Of a stretch of DNA of 64,000 nucleotides, positions 59,995 through 64,000 are shown in pieces. The position numbers and the translations under genes were made by a program. This DNA is from Halomonas sp. CUBES01 (GTDB taxonomy: Bacteria > Pseudomonadota > Gammaproteobacteria > Pseudomonadales > Halomonadaceae), in assembly GCF_020991005.1 (NCBI RefSeq), contig NZ_JAJLLW010000003.1, positions 124,001-188,000 on the forward strand. Reading direction: 5' to 3'. Numbering within the stretch: position 1 is the first letter of the stretch; every line of letters starts with the position of its first letter. The notes beneath the pieces were generated by a model that was given only the letters and a program-made list of their open reading frames with translations, was not told where the DNA came from and did not search any database.

Positions 59995-61253
59995 TGGGTA
60001 ATCCAAATAAAGCCAAAGCCCCACGCGGCCTGATGCGCTGGGTCGACGACCGCTTGCCGGCAACGCAGTTCTTTCAGGATCACCTATCTCACTATTACGC
60101 CCCTAGGAATTTCAATTTCTGGTATTTTTTCGGCTCGCTGGCGCTGCTGGTGCTGGTCAACCAGATCATCACCGGCATCTGGTTGACCATGAGCTTCAAC
60201 CCCAGCGCCGAAGGGGCCTTTGACTCCATTGAGTACATCATGCGCGACGTGGAGTGGGGCTGGTTGATCCGCTATATGCACACCACCGGGGCCTCGGCCT
60301 TCTTCGTGGTGATCTATCTGCACATGTTTCGAGGCCTGCTCTATGGCTCCTACAAGGCGCCGCGCGAGCTGGTGTGGATATTCGGCATGGCGATTTATCT
60401 GCTGCTGATGGCCGAGGCGTTCATGGGCTACCTGCTGCCCTGGGGGCAGATGTCGTACTGGGGCGCGCAGGTGATTATTTCACTGTTCTCGGCCATCCCG
60501 GGGATTGGCCCGGATCTGGCGCAGTGGATACGCGGGGACTACCTGATTTCGGGCATTACGCTGAACCGCTTTTTTGCGCTCCACGTCGTGGCGCTGCCCA
60601 TCGTGATTCTGGCGCTGGTGGTGCTGCATATCATCGCGCTGCACGAGGTGGGCTCGAACAACCCGGACGGCATCGATATCAAGCAGAAAAAGGACGAAGC
60701 CGGTAACCCGCGGGACGGGATTCCCTTCCATCCATACTACACCGTGAAGGATCTGGTGGGCGTGGCGGTCTTTTTATTCGTGTTTTGCGTGGTGGTGTTT
60801 TACTTTCCGGAAGGCGGGGGATATTTCATCGAGACGCCGAACTTCGAGCCTGCCAATCCGTTGCAGACGCCCGACCATATTGCCCCGGTCTGGTACTTCA
60901 CGCCGTTCTACGCAATCTTGCGCGCGATCACCTTCTCGATCTTTGGTCTGGAGGCGAAGTTTCTGGGGGTGATGTGTATGGGCGCCGCTATTGCGATACT
61001 GTTTGTGCTGCCCTGGCTGGATCGCAGTCGGGTGCGGTCAATGCGCTATAAAGGCTGGATCTCCAAGTTGATGCTGGCGTTATTCGCGGCCAGCTTCGTG
61101 ACGCTTGGGGTGCTTGGGGTGTTGCCTTCAACCGGCGCCAGAACGCTGCTGGCCCAGGTGTGCACGGCGATCTACTTTGCCTATTTTCTGCTGATGCCAA
61201 TCTATACGCGGCTGGAAACAACAAAACCCGTACCGGAAAGGGTGACTGGCTGA
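59994..61253 (+). CDS. petB: Cytochrome b of the bc1 complex
   Basis: Core membrane subunit carrying hemes bL and bH and both quinone sites. The 419-residue protein has about eight transmembrane helices. Heme ligands are H96 and H110 (14 apart) and H197 and H212 (15 apart). The Qo-site motif reads PVWY at 298-301 where many bc1 complexes have PEWY. It overlaps petA by one base and petC by one base, so all three subunits are translated from one message. Confidence 0.97.
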   Translation: MGNPNKAKAPRGLMRWVDDRLPATQFFQDHLSHYYAPRNFNFWYFFGSLALLVLVNQIITGIWLTMSFNPSAEGAFDSIEYIMRDVEWGWLIRYMHTTGASAFFVVIYLHMFRGLLYGSYKAPRELVWIFGMAIYLLLMAEAFMGYLLPWGQMSYWGAQVIISLFSAIPGIGPDLAQWIRGDYLISGITLNRFFALHVVALPIVILALVVLHIIALHEVGSNNPDGIDIKQKKDEAGNPRDGIPFHPYYTVKDLVGVAVFLFVFCVVVFYFPEGGGYFIETPNFEPANPLQTPDHIAPVWYFTPFYAILRAITFSIFGLEAKFLGVMCMGAAIAILFVLPWLDRSRVRSMRYKGWISKLMLALFAASFVTLGVLGVLPSTGARTLLAQVCTAIYFAYFLLMPIYTRLETTKPVPERVTG

Positions 61254-61999
61254 TGAAAAAACAACTGATCGCGCTCATTGCCATCTTCGTGCCGCTTGCC
61301 GCCGTGGCTGCCGGTGGCGCCAGTGTGCCACATTCCATGGAGCCTGACTTGCAGGACCGAGTGTCGTTGCAAAATGGCATGAAACTCTACGTGAACTACT
61401 GCATGGGGTGCCATTCGCTCGAGTACCAGCGATTCTCGCGCGCCGCCGAGGATCTGGGAATTCCCCGGGATATTGTTGAAAACAACGTCATCTTTTCGCC
61501 GGACTTGGCGTTTAACGACCAAATGCAAACGGCGATGGACGAGGTCAACGGCGAGACCTGGTTCGGGGCTGCCCCGCCGGATCTGACGCTCTCTGCGCGC
61601 CTGCACGGTACGGACTGGCTGTATTCGTACCTGCTCAGTTTTTACCAGGATCCGGAGCGCCCCACGGGGGTTAACAACACGGTGTTTGAGCTGGTCGCCA
61701 TGCCCAACGTACTTGAGCCTTTACAGGGCGTGCAGGAAAAGGTGTGCGATGACGCGGCGGCCTCCGAAGAGGGCGAAGCGTCCGATGCTGACTGCAGGCT
61801 GGAGGTAACCGAGCAGGGCGAGCTATCCCCGGAGGCGTTTGAGCGCGCCGTTTATGATTTGACCAACTTCCTTGCTTATGTGGGAGAGCCTTCAAAGCTT
61901 AAGGCCCAGGCATTGGCGCCCAAGGTGCTCATCTTTCTATTTATATTTGGCGTGATGGCGTATTTCCTCAAGCGAGAGTACTGGCGCGACATTCATTGA
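61253..61999 (+). CDS. petC: Cytochrome c1 of the bc1 complex
   Basis: Heme c subunit that passes electrons from the Rieske protein to soluble cytochrome c. The 248-residue protein has a signal peptide (MKKQLIALIAIFVPLAAVAA), heme motif C50-x-x-C53-H54, a heme-iron methionine in AMPNVLEP, and a C-terminal membrane anchor (about 223-243). Two further cysteines flank an acidic loop (VCDDAAASEEGEASDADC region) and may form a disulfide, as in some bacterial c1 proteins. It overlaps petB (TGATG) and is the last petABC gene. Confidence 0.95.
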   Translation: MKKQLIALIAIFVPLAAVAAGGASVPHSMEPDLQDRVSLQNGMKLYVNYCMGCHSLEYQRFSRAAEDLGIPRDIVENNVIFSPDLAFNDQMQTAMDEVNGETWFGAAPPDLTLSARLHGTDWLYSYLLSFYQDPERPTGVNNTVFELVAMPNVLEPLQGVQEKVCDDAAASEEGEASDADCRLEVTEQGELSPEAFERAVYDLTNFLAYVGEPSKLKAQALAPKVLIFLFIFGVMAYFLKREYWRDIH

Positions 62000-62022
62000 G
62001 CGCATTGCTACAGGGCAACCCG

Positions 62023-62050
62023 GGGCGTGCGGCCAGACCGCGCGCCCTTT
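62023..62050 (+). terminator. Terminator-like hairpin after petC
   Basis: GGGCGTGCGG (62023-62032) and CCGCGCGCCC (62038-62047) form a 10 bp stem with one G-U pair around CCAGA, followed by TTT. The T run is short, so termination may be partial. Confidence 0.55.
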
Positions 62051-62146
62051 GCGTGTTAGCCTTGGCCTTAAAGCATGGCGTCGCCTTCCCCAAAGGTGGG
62101 GTGGACGTGTTATTATCCAAGATTGATTCGCTGCGAGGATGGTTTC

Positions 62147-62773
62147 ATGGGAGTTGTGGCCAAACGGTCGTCAATGATTTTTTATTCAGGTAATGATGAT
62201 CATTTCAGTCATCGTGTGCGCATTGTGCTGGCTGAGAAAGGCGTGGCGGTCGATGTCGTCGATGTATCCGGCGAGAATGTGCCTGACGAACTAGCCGACT
62301 TGAATCCCTATAACAGCGTGCCCACGCTGCTTGACCGCGATCTGGTGCTTTACGAGTCCAAGGTCATGATGGAGTACCTGGACGAGCGTTTTCCGCATCC
62401 GCCGTTACTGCCCGTGTATCCCGTCGCGCGTGCACAGAGCCGCCTCTGGATGCACCGCATTGAGCGTGAATGGTGCCCGATGGTCGAGCAGATCGTCAGC
62501 GGTGGGAAAAAGGATGCAGAGAAGGCGCGCAAGGAGCTACGCGAAAGCCTGATCGGCATTTCGCCTATTTTCGAAGATATGCCGTACTTCATGAGCGACG
62601 AGTTCACCCTGGTGGACTGTTGCCTGGCGCCCATTCTATGGCGCTTGCCTGCGCTGAATATCGAGCTGCCGGAAAAACAGGTGAAGCCGCTGTTGAGCTA
62701 TATGTCACGTGTGTTTGAGCGAGACGCTTTCAAGGCCGCGTTGAACGAGCGCGAGAAAGAAATGCGTGCTTGA
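62147..62773 (+). CDS. sspA: Stringent starvation protein A
   Basis: SspA is a GST-fold protein that binds RNA polymerase and alters transcription in starvation and stationary phase. The 208-residue protein starts [22 protein letters not shown] and has the thioredoxin-like domain ([21 protein letters not shown]) and the helical C-terminal domain ([15 protein letters not shown]). ATG 62147 has GAGGA 8 nt upstream; an ATG at 62075 would add an unrelated 24 residues. It is followed by sspB after 54 bp, the standard pair. Confidence 0.95.
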   Translation: MGVVAKRSSMIFYSGNDDHFSHRVRIVLAEKGVAVDVVDVSGENVPDELADLNPYNSVPTLLDRDLVLYESKVMMEYLDERFPHPPLLPVYPVARAQSRLWMHRIEREWCPMVEQIVSGGKKDAEKARKELRESLIGISPIFEDMPYFMSDEFTLVDCCLAPILWRLPALNIELPEKQVKPLLSYMSRVFERDAFKAALNEREKEMRA

Positions 62774-62779
62774 ACCCAC

Positions 62780-62805
62780 ACGGGGCCTCGCCTGGCGGGG
62801 CCCGT
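62780..62805 (+). other. Hairpin between sspA and sspB
   Basis: ACGGG(G)CCTCG and CGGGG-CCCGT form a 10 bp stem with one bulged G around CCTGG. No T run follows. It could modulate the sspA/sspB ratio by mRNA processing or partial termination; this is inference. Confidence 0.4.
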
Positions 62806-62827
62806 CTGTCAGGAGGAGCGAGTCTAG

Positions 62828-63328
62828 ATGAAATCGAGCCGTCCTTATATCGCCCGAGCGCTTTACGAATGGCTGGTGGATAATGAGCTGACCCCCCATC
62901 TGGTGGTGGATGCCACCCAGCCGGGTGTCGAGGTGCCGCGCCAATTCGTCCAGAACGGCCAAATCGTTTTGAACGTCGCGCCGACGGCGGTGCGCGACCT
63001 GTTCATGGAAAATCAGGCTGTCGGCTTTAACGCCCGGTTTGGCGGTCAGCCGATGCAGGTCATGATTCCCACGCCGGCGCTCATCGCCATCTATGCCCGT
63101 GAAAACGGGGCTGGGATGGTCTTCGGTCACGAACCGGAACTGACCTCGCTGGAAGAGGAGGAGCCGCTTGACGAGTCGCCTGCCCCTGGCAAGCCGACGC
63201 TTTCGGTGACCGATCCGACCCCTGATGCGGAGCCATCGTCGAATAACACGCCGCCGGACGTGTCTGACGATGCAGCCAAGGGTCAATCAGGCGGCAAGAA
63301 AAAGCCCTCGCTGCGTGTGGTGAAGTAG
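62828..63328 (+). CDS. sspB: ClpXP adaptor SspB
   Basis: SspB tethers ssrA-tagged proteins to ClpXP for degradation of incomplete translation products. The 166-residue protein has the substrate-binding domain (about 1-112, with RPYIARALYEWLVDN and NGQIVLNVAPTAVRDL), a flexible acidic linker rich in Pro, Ser and Asp, and the C-terminal ClpX-binding motif LRVVK at the very end, as in E. coli. AGGAGGAG precedes the ATG. A convergent terminator follows at 63362. Confidence 0.96.
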   Translation: MKSSRPYIARALYEWLVDNELTPHLVVDATQPGVEVPRQFVQNGQIVLNVAPTAVRDLFMENQAVGFNARFGGQPMQVMIPTPALIAIYARENGAGMVFGHEPELTSLEEEEPLDESPAPGKPTLSVTDPTPDAEPSSNNTPPDVSDDAAKGQSGGKKKPSLRVVK

Positions 63329-63361
63329 TCGTTTCTTAAGCACTGCGTTACCAGTGGATAT

Positions 63362-63395
63362 AAAAAACCTCGCTGTCATGCAGCGAGGTTTTTTT
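63362..63395. terminator. Bidirectional terminator between sspB and the BON lipoprotein gene
   Basis: ACCTCGCTG (63367-63375) and CAGCGAGGT (63381-63389) form a perfect 9 bp stem with a 5 nt loop. Six A precede and seven T follow, so it works on both strands for the convergent genes. Confidence 0.9.
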
Positions 63396-63410
63396 GCCTA
63401 GCGCGTGGCG

Positions 63411-63998
63411 TCAGTCGATATATTCGAAGACTTTAACGATGCGTTGCACCCCCGCCACGTTGGAGACCGCGTTGACAATGCGATCCGCTTCCCCTCGGGT
63501 CACCATGCCCATGATGTAGACGCTGGCGTTTTCGGTGGTCACCTTGAGTTTCGAGGAATCGATGCTGTCGTTGGTGGCTAGCCGGCTGATCACGTTGCTG
63601 GTCAACCAGGTGTCGGTGAGGCGCTGGGTGGAGGGCAGGCGGGCGGCTACCGTCAGTTCGTTGTACACGTCGTTGACGCCGCGCAGGTCAGCGGTGACGT
63701 TTTCTGCCATGTCCCGCAGCTCTTCGCTGGGCACTTGGCCCACCAGCAGCACTGTGCCGTTGAAGCTGTGCGGGCGAATTCTTGCATCGCCCAGGCGTCC
63801 GTCAGCCCGCTCCAGCGCGTGCCCGACTTCCCGTTCGATGGTGGCGTCTACGGCCGCCACGTCTTCGCTACGCTGGCCGTAGTGGGATGAATCAACTCGG
63901 GTGTCGGTTGCACAGCCGGCCAGCAGGACGCTTGCACCCAGGGTGGCCGCCATTAGCAGGCGGGATAGACGCGACGAGGAAAGTGATAAGCTCATCAT
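63411..63998 (-). CDS. BON-domain outer-membrane lipoprotein (DolP/YraP-like)
   Basis: Dual-BON lipoproteins such as DolP (YraP) bind anionic phospholipid and support outer-membrane integrity and BAM function. The 195-residue product has a lipoprotein signal with lipobox LAGC and Cys at position 29, then two BON domains (about 50-115 and 122-190, each with the conserved glycine pattern, for example FNGTVLLVGQVPS and ENASVYIMGMVTR). The ATG at 63998 lies 2 bp from the window edge, so the ribosome binding site is not visible, but the signal peptide makes the start credible. ATG 63995 is an alternative. Confidence 0.88.
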   Translation of the reverse strand: MMSLSLSSSRLSRLLMAATLGASVLLAGCATDTRVDSSHYGQRSEDVAAVDATIEREVGHALERADGRLGDARIRPHSFNGTVLLVGQVPSEELRDMAENVTADLRGVNDVYNELTVAARLPSTQRLTDTWLTSNVISRLATNDSIDSSKLKVTTENASVYIMGMVTRGEADRIVNAVSNVAGVQRIVKVFEYID

Positions 63999-64000
63999 AA

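Overview
This window looks like a stretch of core chromosome from a GC-rich gammaproteobacterium. The gene order and protein sequences resemble Pseudomonas and Halomonas-type bacteria, and a Halomonadaceae-like host is my best guess (inference from synteny and protein character; no search was run). I see no rRNA, tRNA, CRISPR, phage, insertion sequence or other accessory block. About 61 protein genes are packed tightly, with many 1-4 bp stop/start overlaps, and no gene-free gap exceeds 300 bp.

Layout. 1-11.4 kb: tsaE (partial), amiB, mutL, miaA, hfq, hflX, hflK, hflC, then hisZ-purA. 11.5-20.7 kb: btuR (minus), yajQ, pepN, a YegS-like lipid kinase, an unrecognised acidic repeat lipoprotein, a cold-shock protein (minus), a LysE-type exporter, slt (minus) and a DUF1232 membrane protein. 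20.8-24.4 kb: htpG, gpsA, sixA. 24.4-27.7 kb: gatCAB (minus), divergent from mreBCD-maf-rng-yhdP-tldD (27.9-37.9 kb), then yjgA (minus) and pmbA. 39.9-47.0 kb: a long minus-strand run read as kdsD, kdsC, lptC, lptA, lptB, rpoN, hpf, ptsN, rapZ, ptsO. 47.2-54.1 kb: mlaFEDCB, ibaG, murA, hisG, hisD. 54.1-64 kb: a DegS/AlgW-type protease (minus), a Nif3-like protein, zapG (minus), zapE, rplM-rpsI, petABC, sspA-sspB and a BON-domain lipoprotein (minus).

How it works together. Much of the window builds and guards the cell envelope: peptidoglycan precursor synthesis and turnover (murA, amiB, slt), cell shape and division (mreBCD, zapE, zapG), KDO and LPS transport (kdsDC, lptCAB), phospholipid movement and supply (mla, yhdP, gpsA) and envelope stress sensing (degS-like, BON lipoprotein). 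The nitrogen-related PTS (ptsN, ptsO), rapZ and rpoN sit directly downstream of the LPS genes. Protein quality control is represented by hflKC, htpG and the ClpXP adaptor sspB. HisZ and the short-form HisG, about 42 kb apart, should form one hetero-oligomeric enzyme. The petABC operon encodes the complete three-subunit cytochrome bc1 complex.

Most notable signals. Two tandem, near-perfect sigma54 (-24/-12) promoter sequences lie 18 bp apart immediately upstream of rpoN, the gene for sigma54 itself, suggesting autoregulation. A textbook sigma32 heat-shock promoter precedes htpG. RapZ has lost all four basic C-terminal residues used for sRNA binding in E. coli. A two-repeat acidic lipoprotein of unknown family is encoded at 16.5-17.2 kb.
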